Source: Bog-473 sp963809715 (lineage in GTDB: Bacteria; Actinomycetota; Acidimicrobiia; Acidimicrobiales; RAAP-2). Taken from it: a stretch of 64,000 nt of DNA. Position numbers and translations under genes: made by a program. The stretch spans positions 124,001 to 188,000 of the forward strand of contig CAWEKO010000006.1 of assembly GCA_963809715.1 (NCBI GenBank), given 5' to 3'. Of the stretch, positions 35,943 through 43,640 are shown in pieces (position 1 is the stretch's first letter; every line of letters begins with the position of its first letter). The notes under the pieces were generated by a model that was given only the letters and a program-made list of their open reading frames with translations, searched no databases and was not told the origin of the DNA.

Positions 35943-36701
35943 TCAGCCGTTCCAGTCCTCGGTGCGATCGGCGCGAGACGGTTGGCGGCCCAGACGCATG
36001 GGCGAGAGAGCCGAATCGGCCAGCAGAATGCGGCTAACGCTCTCGGTCAACGACAGGTTCTGCGCTTCCAGCTCGACCAGTCCCGGGTGATGGCGACGCG
36101 CCTTCTCCCGGTTGGCCCAGTCCTGCCACGTGGGAATCGCCCAGAGTAGAAAGCACTCACTGTCATCGATCAGGGCTGTCTCCCATGCTCCGGCCAGAAC
36201 CCAACCGAACTGTTGCATCATCGGGACAACATCGCGATGAACAAATTCTAAGTAGGACTCGGAGCTCCCTCTTGGCACCCGGATCTGCTCGTGTGCGTAG
36301 ACATCACCTCGTATCCCGGCCGAGCAAGCTTGCTCAATCGTGGGCATCCACGGAGCTGGCACCAACAGGCGGTCGACACCCCCCGCCCGCAGCTCGGCCG
36401 CTGCCGCCCACCACGCAGCGAGCTTCGGGTCCTGCAGGTCGCGATGGCCCAGTTCGTGCCCAAACGACTCCGCCAGACCGTCGAATCCGTCCTCCTCCCA
36501 GAGGTTGACCACCTGCGGCCACCGTCCCGTGCTGCCCACGACGCCCCACACGCCGTAGCAGAGTTGGTGCCGGTCCTCTTGCGCTGCGGGGCTCCAGTTC
36601 GCCGTCATGTGGTACATGTAGCGGCCGCGGTTATGCCCAATTATGTCGATGTACTCGTGGATATAGACCTTGTCGTTCACGGGAGATCCCATCACTGTCA
36701 C
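35943..36701 (-). CDS. NIPSNAP/EthD-like dimeric alpha-beta barrel protein
   Basis: This 252-residue protein appears to hold two ferredoxin-like halves. The first has IHEYIDIIGHNRGRYM and VNLWEEDGFDGLAESF; the second has VYAHEQIRVPRGS, YLEFVHRDVVPMM and FLLWAIPTWQDWAN. Such repeats are seen in NIPSNAP and EthD-type proteins, which accompany catabolic oxygenases or act as small lyases. No catalytic residue can be assigned. GTG 36701 overlaps the DUF35 stop; ATG 36692 is an alternative. It is last in the GntR-thiolase-DUF35 operon. Confidence 0.65.
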   Translation of the reverse strand: MTVMGSPVNDKVYIHEYIDIIGHNRGRYMYHMTANWSPAAQEDRHQLCYGVWGVVGSTGRWPQVVNLWEEDGFDGLAESFGHELGHRDLQDPKLAAWWAAAAELRAGGVDRLLVPAPWMPTIEQACSAGIRGDVYAHEQIRVPRGSSESYLEFVHRDVVPMMQQFGWVLAGAWETALIDDSECFLLWAIPTWQDWANREKARRHHPGLVELEAQNLSLTESVSRILLADSALSPMRLGRQPSRADRTEDWNG

Positions 36702-37129
36702 GACCGACCCGCCGGCGCTGGGGAGAAGTACGGAAGAGTGATCTCGTCGGACGCAGGATGGAATTCCACGGAGAGCCGCAACCCATCGTGCAGTTCATCT
36801 GTTTCGCAACCGATCACAGCGCTCAGCATCCAGAATCCCTCATCCAAGTGGACTACGGCAGGGGCGTACGGCACCCGGAGCCCTGGGTTGGGAGGGTGCC
36901 AGACAACTGTCCAGCTGTACAGGGATCCCCTCCCTGCGCTGGCCTCCCATACGGGTGATGTCGCGTGGCACTGTGCACAAATGGTGAAGGCGCCGAGGCC
37001 GCGGTAGCCGCACACTGCGCACCGTTGGTAGAGCAACCGGTGTCGGTGACAACCTTCCCAGTAGTCCTCGCTGCGCAAGCTCGGTCGTGGTATCGAGACG
37101 CCCGGAGGTTGGGGAAGCAACATGCTCAT
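36698..37129 (-). CDS. DUF35 OB-fold / zinc-ribbon protein
   Basis: The 143-residue protein has an N-terminal rubredoxin-like zinc ribbon, CAVCGYRG...CAQCHA (about 37-56), followed by an acyl-CoA-binding OB fold (RGSLYSWTVVWHPP...PYAPAVVHLDEG). DUF35 proteins pair with SCP-x-type thiolases; in steroid side-chain degradation the Ltp2 aldolase needs a DUF35 partner. It overlaps the thiolase gene by four bases, which supports a physical complex. It is the third gene of the operon that begins with the GntR regulator. Confidence 0.9.
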   Translation of the reverse strand: MSMLLPQPPGVSIPRPSLRSEDYWEGCHRHRLLYQRCAVCGYRGLGAFTICAQCHATSPVWEASAGRGSLYSWTVVWHPPNPGLRVPYAPAVVHLDEGFWMLSAVIGCETDELHDGLRLSVEFHPASDEITLPYFSPAPAGRS

Positions 37130-38290
37130 GGGCGTTCGCGCCCAAGCAGCAACACGTCACAGAACAGTGCGCCCGCACCGCCATTGGAGCAGAGGGCAAC
37201 CTCTGCTCCAATGACCTGATTCGTGGCGCAGGTGCCCCGCAACTGCAGGGCTGCCCGGATGACTCGCTGCAGCTGTTGCGCATTGATTCCTGGATGACTG
37301 TACGACATCGTTCCTCCGTCGGTGGTGACGGGGAGTAGGGAGCCCGGCCCGATGTTTCCGTCTGCGACGAAAGGTCCGGCCTCACCGGGCGAGCAGAAGC
37401 CGAATGCCTCCAACTGTCTGATGACTTCGAACGAGAAAGGGTCGTAGAGCTCGGCGACACTGACATCGGCCGGTGTCAGGCCGGCCATGGCGAACGCTCT
37501 CTTGGCCGCACGGGCGCCCACCATTCCGGCGGGATCGGAGTCCGGTCGGGGCCGGAAATCCCACACCGGTGCGACGGTGTACGCCGGCCCGAATGAGTCG
37601 CTGGCTCCCCCGAGAATCCAGACGGGCATGTCGCATTCGGCCGCCCGTTCGGCGCTCACCAGTACGACACCGCATCCGCCTTCCGATGTCATGGCGCAGT
37701 CGAGCAGGTGAAATGGGTCGGCGATCATCCGAGATTCCAAGATGTCCAAAGGTGAGAATGGTCCGCGGCCGCTGTAGACGGCTTCCGGGTTGACGTGGCC
37801 ATTTGTACGAATCGTGGCCGCGACGGTAGCCATCTGTTCGGGCGTGGTGCCGTAGGTGAGCATATGGCGACGCGCCATGAGGGCGAATTCAGCGGCTGTG
37901 AACAATCCGTAGCCGACGACGAGCTCGTTGGTGGGCCGCGTCCAGGGTGCCGTCGAGGTTCGTTCGGTGTGAACCCCGGCGCCACCAGCAGCGACCAACA
38001 CGACGTCGCACTGACCGGTGGTGATCAGCGCCGCTGCGTCGAGAATCGTAGGAATTCCCAAAGAGCTGGGCCGTCGGGTGCACGGTCCGAGACCCATTTC
38101 GAGGGCTATTTCCGCGCAGTCGGGACCGACGACACCGTCAACCTCGTGCGGGGCGATCCCGGCGTCGACGAGCGCGCCCAGAGCGCCAATCGAGCGCGAT
38201 CGACGTCGAGTCGTGGTCTAGGAGCCGGCGCGCCTGTACCGTGTTGTGCACCCCGGCAATGGCGACGTCGCGAAACGGGTGTGTTGACAC
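37126..38290 (-). pseudogene. SCP-x/Ltp2-like thiolase, single-base frameshift near the N-terminus
   Basis: GTG 38290 starts a frame reading FRDVAIAGVHNTVQARRLLDHDS. At about 38185-38212 the thiolase sequence moves to another frame and continues IGALGALVDAGIAPHEVDGVVG and on to the end at 37126 (MGLGPCTRR, DVVLVAAGGAGVHTE, AELYDPFSFEVIRQLE, SYSHPGINAQQLQR). Removing one base restores a single product of about 387 residues. The classical nucleophile Cys is not evident, as in Ltp2-type aldolases; the DUF35 neighbour supports that class. The lesion could be a real mutation or a sequencing error; an intact ORF of 323 residues starts at 38097. Confidence 0.72.
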
Positions 38291-38320
38291 TCGATTGACC
38301 TGCGCTCGAGTTCTCGGCCG

Positions 38321-39043
38321 TCAAGCCGTCGCTTCCATCGGCGCGAACAGGGAGCGCTGCCGGAAGAGTTGTGCCACTTTATTTCCGACGTTGCGCATCA
38401 TCTTGACGTATTCGGCCGCCGCCTTCTCGCCGTCACCTTGTTTCATCGCCCGAGTGATCGCGGCGAGCCCGCGGCTTTCAACTTCCACCGCTTCGGGAAC
38501 CTCTTCGAAGAAGTTTCCGGGTACGAGGGCGGACATCGCGCGAAGCGCCACGTTGATGCGGGGTGACGCTGCGCCTTTCACGATCAAGCTATGAAATGCA
38601 ATGGAAAGATCGTAATGATCCGCCGCCGTCGTGGCCTTGGCAAACTGCATCTGGATCTCTCCCAGTTGTTGCGGCAGATCTTCACCCGCGCGCGCCAGGG
38701 CGCGCTTTGCTGCGAATCCATAGATCAAACCGAAGAGTTCGTAGTGGTCATGGACCGTCGGCTCATCGAGCGCATTGATAAATGCGCCGCGGTGCATTTC
38801 ATTGGTGACCCATCCCTCGCGCTCGAGCACGATAAGCGCTTCGCGCACTGGTATCCGACTCACACCGAGGTCTTGGGCAATCGCATCCTGTGGAACGCGC
38901 ATGCCTGGGCGCAGCTCGCCCTCGAAGATGAGGCTTCGGACATGTGAGGCGATGTGCTCACCACTTGGCGTGCGGACAAGCTTTGCTTGCCGGCTTCCGT
39001 TCGAGCGGCCCTTGGCTGTGGAACTAGAAGTGGACGCTGGCAT
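38321..39043 (-). CDS. GntR family regulator, FCD (FadR) type
   Basis: This 240-residue regulator has the winged-helix domain at about 25-95 (HIASHVRSLIFEGELRPGMR, then DAIAQDLGVSRIPVREAL) and an all-helical FCD ligand domain (about 105-230). FCD ligands are typically carboxylic acids or acyl-CoAs. It is first in an operon with the thiolase, DUF35 and NIPSNAP-like genes (30 bp gap). An AT-rich element, shared with nine other promoters in the 25-63 kb block, lies immediately before its start codon. It is the best candidate for the regulator of that set. Confidence 0.92.
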   Translation of the reverse strand: MPASTSSSTAKGRSNGSRQAKLVRTPSGEHIASHVRSLIFEGELRPGMRVPQDAIAQDLGVSRIPVREALIVLEREGWVTNEMHRGAFINALDEPTVHDHYELFGLIYGFAAKRALARAGEDLPQQLGEIQMQFAKATTAADHYDLSIAFHSLIVKGAASPRINVALRAMSALVPGNFFEEVPEAVEVESRGLAAITRAMKQGDGEKAAAEYVKMMRNVGNKVAQLFRQRSLFAPMEATA

Positions 39044-39045
39044 AC

Positions 39046-39056
39046 GTATATCTTAT
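39046..39056 (-). promoter_or_regulatory. AT-rich promoter/operator element (site 4)
   Basis: Reverse strand ATAAGATATAC, 9 of 11 matches. It ends three bases before the ATG of the GntR gene, consistent with autoregulation and a leaderless transcript. Confidence 0.5.
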
Positions 39057-39162
39057 GCGAATCGGCGCGCCATCTGACTGATCTCCGCCTTTTCTGCACC
39101 CCGTAGGCGGCGTCGGGGGCGCCGTACGGCTGCATGACCAGGCTGTCGAAGTCAGCAATATG

Positions 39163-39173
39163 ATAAAATATAC
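39163..39173 (+). promoter_or_regulatory. AT-rich promoter/operator element (site 5)
   Basis: ATAAAATATAC, 10 of 11 matches. It is upstream of the acyl-CoA dehydrogenase operon (39329 onward). A 28-codon frame starts at ATG 39183 just after it and might be a leader peptide. Confidence 0.55.
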
Positions 39174-39328
39174 GATCTCACGATGAGACACGTGGCCGAT
39201 GTGCTCGTGCTCGAGGAGCGAAGGACTAGGTCAGGAGCCGGTGGGCGATATCGGAATGAGGACGGGTGAACGTGAGTCCGCGCCGGCGGAGCCCATTCAA
39301 TCCGATGAGCTGATGACGGAGCGCTCAG

Positions 39329-40627
39329 TTGACCTCCACCCACGACAAGGAAGATGGGCTCCTCTCTGTTCCATCGGACGCGTCCATTGAGAATGTCGTC
39401 GCCTCGGTGCGAGCCTGGATTGCATCGACCGTACCCGCGGCGTGGATCGAGGCGGGACGTCGGGGCGGACCGGCCGCAGTACGTGAGGTCCGGACCAGGG
39501 CGGAGTATGAGGCGTGGTATCCCGTCTTTGGAAGATCTGGATTGGTTGCCGCCACTTGGCCTCGTGCCTACGGAGGGCTCGATCTGTCACGGGAGGCCGC
39601 CCGGCAGGTGGAGCAGGAGCTCAGCCCGCTCAACCTGGGTCGTCTCAACCCGCTCGGACTCAACCTGGCTGCGCCCGCCCTGTTTGCGCACGGGACCGAG
39701 GAGCAGCGACTTCGATTTCTGCCTCCGATCGTGCGTAACGAGGAGGCCTGGTGCCAGCTCTTCAGCGAGCCAGGGGCAGGGTCGGACCTCGCATCACTGG
39801 CCACCAAGGCAGAGCGTGACGGCGATGAGTGGGTCATCACGGGACAAAAGGTGTGGACCACGTGGGCGCATCTTTCAGACTGGGCCGTGTTGCTCGCCCG
39901 GACCGATGTCGACGTGCCCAAGCGGCAAGGGCTCACGTATTTTCTGATCGATCTGCACCAGCCCGGCGTCGACGTTCGCCCATTGCGTCACATGGGCGGT
40001 GAGGTCGACTTCAACGAGGTCTTCCTCGAAGCGGCCCGGGTTCCCGACGCGTGCCGGGTGGGCGACGTCGGCGCCGGATGGAAGGTGGCGAATTCCACTC
40101 TGTCGGGAGAGCGCCAGATGGTGTCGGGCGCGGGCTCAGGAGGTGTGGATCGGATCGGAGGCTCGGGTGTCGGCCATCTCATTCGGTTGGCGAAGCACCA
40201 AAGTGCCGAAGGGCGTCCTGGCGGGTGGGATGATCCTGTGCGCCGTGAGGAGATCATGCGTCTCTACTGCGAGGAGCGCATCAGAGAGTGGACGAACCAG
40301 CGGGTGCGCAGTCAAGCTCGCGCCGGGCGTGCCCCGGGTCCGGAGAGTTCGGTTGGCAAGGTCCACCAAGGTGAGCTGAACCAGCGCGTCCAGCTTGCGG
40401 CCATGTCGGTGCTGGGTATGAGGGCGATGGCCTGGGTCGGGGACCTCGGTGACTACGCCGGCTCACTGCCCTACGAGGTCCGGGGGATGCTCCGTAGCCG
40501 TGCCAACACCATTGAGGGCGGGACGACCGAGATCAACAAGAACATTCTCGGGGAGCGAGTCCTTGGCTTGCCTCGCGAGCCAGACCCGTATTCCTCCCGT
40601 CCTTGGACGGAGGTGCCCCGCAGTTGA
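39329..40627 (+). CDS. Acyl-CoA dehydrogenase
   Basis: This 432-residue FAD-dependent enzyme introduces a double bond into an acyl-CoA. The flavin/substrate segment WCQLFSEPGAGSDLASL lies near 142-158, followed by VITGQKVWTTWA. The C-terminal EGGTTEINKNILGERVLGLP marks the FAD-binding and catalytic region. It belongs to the large actinobacterial FadE type used for branched or cyclic acyl-CoAs. The start is TTG 39329 with GGAG about eight bases upstream; no better ATG is in frame. It leads an operon with two crotonases and a ThDP-fold gene. Confidence 0.88.
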   Translation: MTSTHDKEDGLLSVPSDASIENVVASVRAWIASTVPAAWIEAGRRGGPAAVREVRTRAEYEAWYPVFGRSGLVAATWPRAYGGLDLSREAARQVEQELSPLNLGRLNPLGLNLAAPALFAHGTEEQRLRFLPPIVRNEEAWCQLFSEPGAGSDLASLATKAERDGDEWVITGQKVWTTWAHLSDWAVLLARTDVDVPKRQGLTYFLIDLHQPGVDVRPLRHMGGEVDFNEVFLEAARVPDACRVGDVGAGWKVANSTLSGERQMVSGAGSGGVDRIGGSGVGHLIRLAKHQSAEGRPGGWDDPVRREEIMRLYCEERIREWTNQRVRSQARAGRAPGPESSVGKVHQGELNQRVQLAAMSVLGMRAMAWVGDLGDYAGSLPYEVRGMLRSRANTIEGGTTEINKNILGERVLGLPREPDPYSSRPWTEVPRS

Positions 40628-41442
40628 ATTCGTACTCCACATTGTTGGTCGAACGCGAAGGGCCTGTCGGATGGCTTACGTTCAATCGCCCCGATTCCGG
40701 CAACGCCATGGATGCGCTGATGCTCGACGAGCTCGAGGGGGCCTGGCGGGAGTTGGATCAGGATCCCGCCGTGCGTGTGATCGTGAACACGGGAGCAGGT
40801 CGGGCTTTCCAGACCGGCCTCGATGTGGTCCAGCTCAGTCGGAACCCCGACGCACTTCGCAAGCAATCCGGGCGCACGCGCCGTGCCGAGTTGCGCTTGA
40901 CATCCTGGCAAAACGCAGTGTGGAAGCCGGTCATCGCGGCGGTGAACGGGATGTGCGTGGGGGGCGGGCTGCATTTTGTGGCCGACGCCGACATCGTGCT
41001 CGCGGCGTCCGACGCGACGTTCCTCGATACCCACGTGTCCGTGGGACAGGTGGCCGCCTACGAGCTGATCGGACTGGCCCGGCGCATGCCCTTCGAGGCG
41101 GTCCTGCGCATGGCGCTGGTCGGACGGCACGAGCGCATGTCGGCTGAACGTGCGCTCGCACTGGGCATGATCAGCCAGGTGGTCGATCCACCCGAGCGCC
41201 TGCGCGAAGAGGCTCAGGCATTGGCCGAGAAGATCGCTCGCAACTCGCCTGCCGCCATGGCGGCCACCAAGCGGGCCTTGTGGGGCGCGCTCGAGCAGGG
41301 GCTCACCGACGCCTGCAAGGCAGGGGCTACGGAGCTGGTCTCCATGTGGGGGCATCCCGACCAGGTCGAGGGCCCTGCGGCCTTCGCCGAAAAGCGGGAG
41401 CCGCAATGGGCCGTACTCGATTCGCCCACCCCTGACGAATGA
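40624..41442 (+). CDS. Enoyl-CoA hydratase/isomerase family protein (tandem copy 1)
   Basis: This 272-residue crotonase starts at TTG 40624, overlapping the dehydrogenase stop (TTGA). Oxyanion segments are FQTGLDVVQ and NGMCVGGGLHFVADAD. DTHVSVGQ, YELIGLARRMPF and GRHERMSAERA match the DPHVS/HERMS subfamily. From 40981 to 41412 it is almost identical to copy 2, whereas the first part is only moderately similar. The catalytic Glu of GGG.EL is not conserved. It probably hydrates or isomerises the product of the preceding acyl-CoA dehydrogenase. Confidence 0.88.
   Translation: MNSYSTLLVEREGPVGWLTFNRPDSGNAMDALMLDELEGAWRELDQDPAVRVIVNTGAGRAFQTGLDVVQLSRNPDALRKQSGRTRRAELRLTSWQNAVWKPVIAAVNGMCVGGGLHFVADADIVLAASDATFLDTHVSVGQVAAYELIGLARRMPFEAVLRMALVGRHERMSAERALALGMISQVVDPPERLREEAQALAEKIARNSPAAMAATKRALWGALEQGLTDACKAGATELVSMWGHPDQVEGPAAFAEKREPQWAVLDSPTPDE
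40981..41412 (+). repeat. 432-bp near-identical block, copy 1
   Basis: Matches 41824-42255 at all but about five positions by eye (offset 843). It covers the C-terminal halves of two tandem crotonase genes; the flanks diverge. Confidence 0.9.
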
Positions 41443-41469
41443 TGTCGAGCAGCAACGAGAGGACTCGCA

Positions 41470-42282
41470 ATGGTCTATGAAACTCTGAAACTCGAGCGCC
41501 ATGGCCCGGTTGGCTGGTTGATCAACAATCGCCCGGAACGCCTCAACGCCATGAACAACGCCATGCGGGACGAGTTCGCCGAGGCATGGAAGGAGCTGGA
41601 CGCAGATCCCGCCGTTCGGGTGATCGTCCACACCGGAGAGGGCAAGGCATTCCAGACCGGCGCCGACATGATCGAGATCGCATCCGACGGCCTCGGGTTC
41701 GAGCGGTACCGCGAGTCGAGCGAAAAGTTCGATTTTCACTTCACCTCGTGGCACAACGGAGTGTGGAAGCCCGTGATCACGGCGGTGAACGGGATCTGTG
41801 CCGGTGGGGGATTCCACTGGATTGCCGACGCCGACATCGTGCTCGCGGCGTCCGACGCGACGTTCCTCGACCCTCACGTGTCCGTGGGACAGGTGGCCGC
41901 CTACGAGCTGATCGGACTGGCCCGGCGCATGCCCTTCGAGGCTGTCCTGCGCATGGCGCTGGTCGGACGGCACGAGCGCATGTCGGCTGAACGTGCGCTC
42001 GCACTGGGCATGATCAGCCAGGTGGTCGATCCACCCGAGCGCCTGCGCGAAGAGGCTCAGGCATTGGCCGAGAAGATCGCCCGCAACTCGCCTGCCGCCA
42101 TGGCGGCCACCAAGCGGGCCTTGTGGGGCGCGCTCGAGCAGGGGCTCACCGACGCCTGCAAGGCAGGGGCTACGGAGCTGGTCTCCATGTGGGGGCATCC
42201 CGACCAGGTCGAGGGCCCTGCGGCCTTCGCCGAAAAGCGGGAGCCGCAATGGGCCACGATCGAGGGGACCACAGCCCGTTGA
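41470..42282 (+). CDS. Enoyl-CoA hydratase/isomerase family protein (tandem copy 2)
   Basis: The 270-residue crotonase lies 27 bp after copy 1 and is preceded by GAGAGGA. N-terminal residues (KLERHGPVGWLINNRPERLN, FQTGADMIEI, NGICAGGGFHWIADAD) differ from copy 1. The last half is identical to it but for one residue (DPHVS against DTHVS) and the final few positions. The different N-terminal halves line the substrate pocket, so the two enzymes may act on different acyl-CoAs while sharing the oligomerisation half. Confidence 0.9.
   Translation: MVYETLKLERHGPVGWLINNRPERLNAMNNAMRDEFAEAWKELDADPAVRVIVHTGEGKAFQTGADMIEIASDGLGFERYRESSEKFDFHFTSWHNGVWKPVITAVNGICAGGGFHWIADADIVLAASDATFLDPHVSVGQVAAYELIGLARRMPFEAVLRMALVGRHERMSAERALALGMISQVVDPPERLREEAQALAEKIARNSPAAMAATKRALWGALEQGLTDACKAGATELVSMWGHPDQVEGPAAFAEKREPQWATIEGTTAR
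41824..42255 (+). repeat. 432-bp near-identical block, copy 2
   Basis: Second member of the pair with 40981-41412. The sharp borders inside coding sequence suggest gene conversion or unequal crossing-over. Confidence 0.9.
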
Positions 42283-42313
42283 TCCGAGGCTCCGCCGCGC
42301 TCGGATTTACCCT

Positions 42314-43600
42314 GTGAACGTGATCCCCGTGGCCGAGCTTTGGCGACGTGTGGCCGTCGTCTCGGGCATCGACGCGACCTACGGAGCCCCTTTCGGCGCA
42401 CTCGAAGTGGTGCCAGTGGCCGGTACGGCGGCCCCCCTCTTCGCCCAGGCCCACCAAAGGGTCCACGGGGCGCGGGCGGCGGCACACCGGGGCGACGGCG
42501 TCTTCTGGCTGCCCGGACCCGGTCCCGGGCCTTGCCTCAGAGTCGAGGTGAACTCGGCGGACGAGTTGGTGGCCATGGCTCCCACACTCTCCTCCGGAGA
42601 AGTGGAGCTGCACATCACACTCGATCCCACTCAGCCGATTGAGGAAACGACCCTGCGGTCCCGTCCCCCCGATGACAACTGGCTCGAGCCGACCGACGAC
42701 GCGGTCGAGGCAGTGCGAGCCGCCAACACCCTTGTTCTGTTGGCCGGCCCGGGCGTTATCTGGCACATGTCGGTCCCGGGCCTGCACGATCTGGCCGTAT
42801 CGGCTGGAATCGGCGTCTTGAACACGTGGGGTGCAAAGGGGGTATTCGATTGGAGGAGCCAACACCATCTGGCCACGATCGGGTTGCAGGCGGACGATTT
42901 CGTGCTGAGCGGTCTCGCCGAAGCCGACCTGATCATTGCCACTGGCTTGGATCCGGCGGAGTCTCCCGAAGAGCGGTGGCGGCTGGCCCCCTCTCTGACG
43001 ATCCCTCCGGCCGGCCTCGCCCCGCTGGCCGAGCGATGCGGCTCCCGCCGCCGTACGCAGACGAACATGCCGCCGTTACGTGCTCGTCTGGCGGAGGTGA
43101 CACAGCGGGGTTGGAGCGTCGAAGCGAGCCCCTTGCCACCGAGCGGTGCCACCATGCACTACGCGGAATATGTCGCGGCCGGTGCGCTGGTCGCCGCCGA
43201 CGCCGGCACCGCCGGGTTTTGGGTGGCCCGCACGCTCGGCACCACGCGGCTCGGGGCTGTCGTCGTGCCGTCCATACCCTCCCCGGGGTTTGCGGCGGCG
43301 TGTGTCGCAGTCTCGCTGCTCCGCCGCCCCAGCCGCCCGGCGCTGGCTGTGATCGATCTTGCCGAGGCCGAGCAAACGGCAGTGATCGTGGACTCGGCAG
43401 CGGCACTCGGCATCCGTGTCCCGGTCGAGGCATGGGATCAGGACGGTGATCGCCTCGACGCCGATGCCCACCGAGACCGGCTGCGCCAGTTGGTCCTCGG
43501 GGGGCTTCCGGCAGGGAACCGACCCTGCACTCTGTCCACTGATCCGCGCCAGATCTCGGAGATGATCGAGGCAGCCGGGCCGATCGTGGCGTGGACCTGA
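42314..43600 (+). CDS. Thiamine-diphosphate-enzyme-fold protein, probably degenerate
   Basis: The 428-residue protein resembles a shortened ThDP-dependent enzyme. The middle part (TLVLLAGPGVIWHMSVPGL, GVLNTWGAKGVFDW, EADLIIATGLDP) matches the central nucleotide-binding-like domain. The C-terminal part (VAADAGTAGFWVARTL, PGFAAACVAVSLL) matches the PP-domain core. The N-terminal domain is truncated, and the usual catalytic Glu region (RHEQ..A...A.GYAR) is absent. The GDG-N diphosphate motif is not clear. It may be non-catalytic or have a changed reaction. The GTG start follows copy 2 by 31 bp, so it is the last gene of the operon. Confidence 0.6.
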   Translation: MNVIPVAELWRRVAVVSGIDATYGAPFGALEVVPVAGTAAPLFAQAHQRVHGARAAAHRGDGVFWLPGPGPGPCLRVEVNSADELVAMAPTLSSGEVELHITLDPTQPIEETTLRSRPPDDNWLEPTDDAVEAVRAANTLVLLAGPGVIWHMSVPGLHDLAVSAGIGVLNTWGAKGVFDWRSQHHLATIGLQADDFVLSGLAEADLIIATGLDPAESPEERWRLAPSLTIPPAGLAPLAERCGSRRRTQTNMPPLRARLAEVTQRGWSVEASPLPPSGATMHYAEYVAAGALVAADAGTAGFWVARTLGTTRLGAVVVPSIPSPGFAAACVAVSLLRRPSRPALAVIDLAEAEQTAVIVDSAAALGIRVPVEAWDQDGDRLDADAHRDRLRQLVLGGLPAGNRPCTLSTDPRQISEMIEAAGPIVAWT

Positions 43601-43640
43601 AACGGACGGTCGATGGACGGGTCCACCGACCAGCTCGACG

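Noticed and set aside
39183..39268. 28-codon frame after AT-rich site 5
   Set aside because: Starts close to a promoter element but has no family and ends well before the dehydrogenase; kept only as a possible leader.
40471..42249. 592-residue minus-strand open frame over both tandem crotonases
   Set aside because: It is antisense to two clear crotonase genes, and its internal repeat simply mirrors the duplicated DNA.
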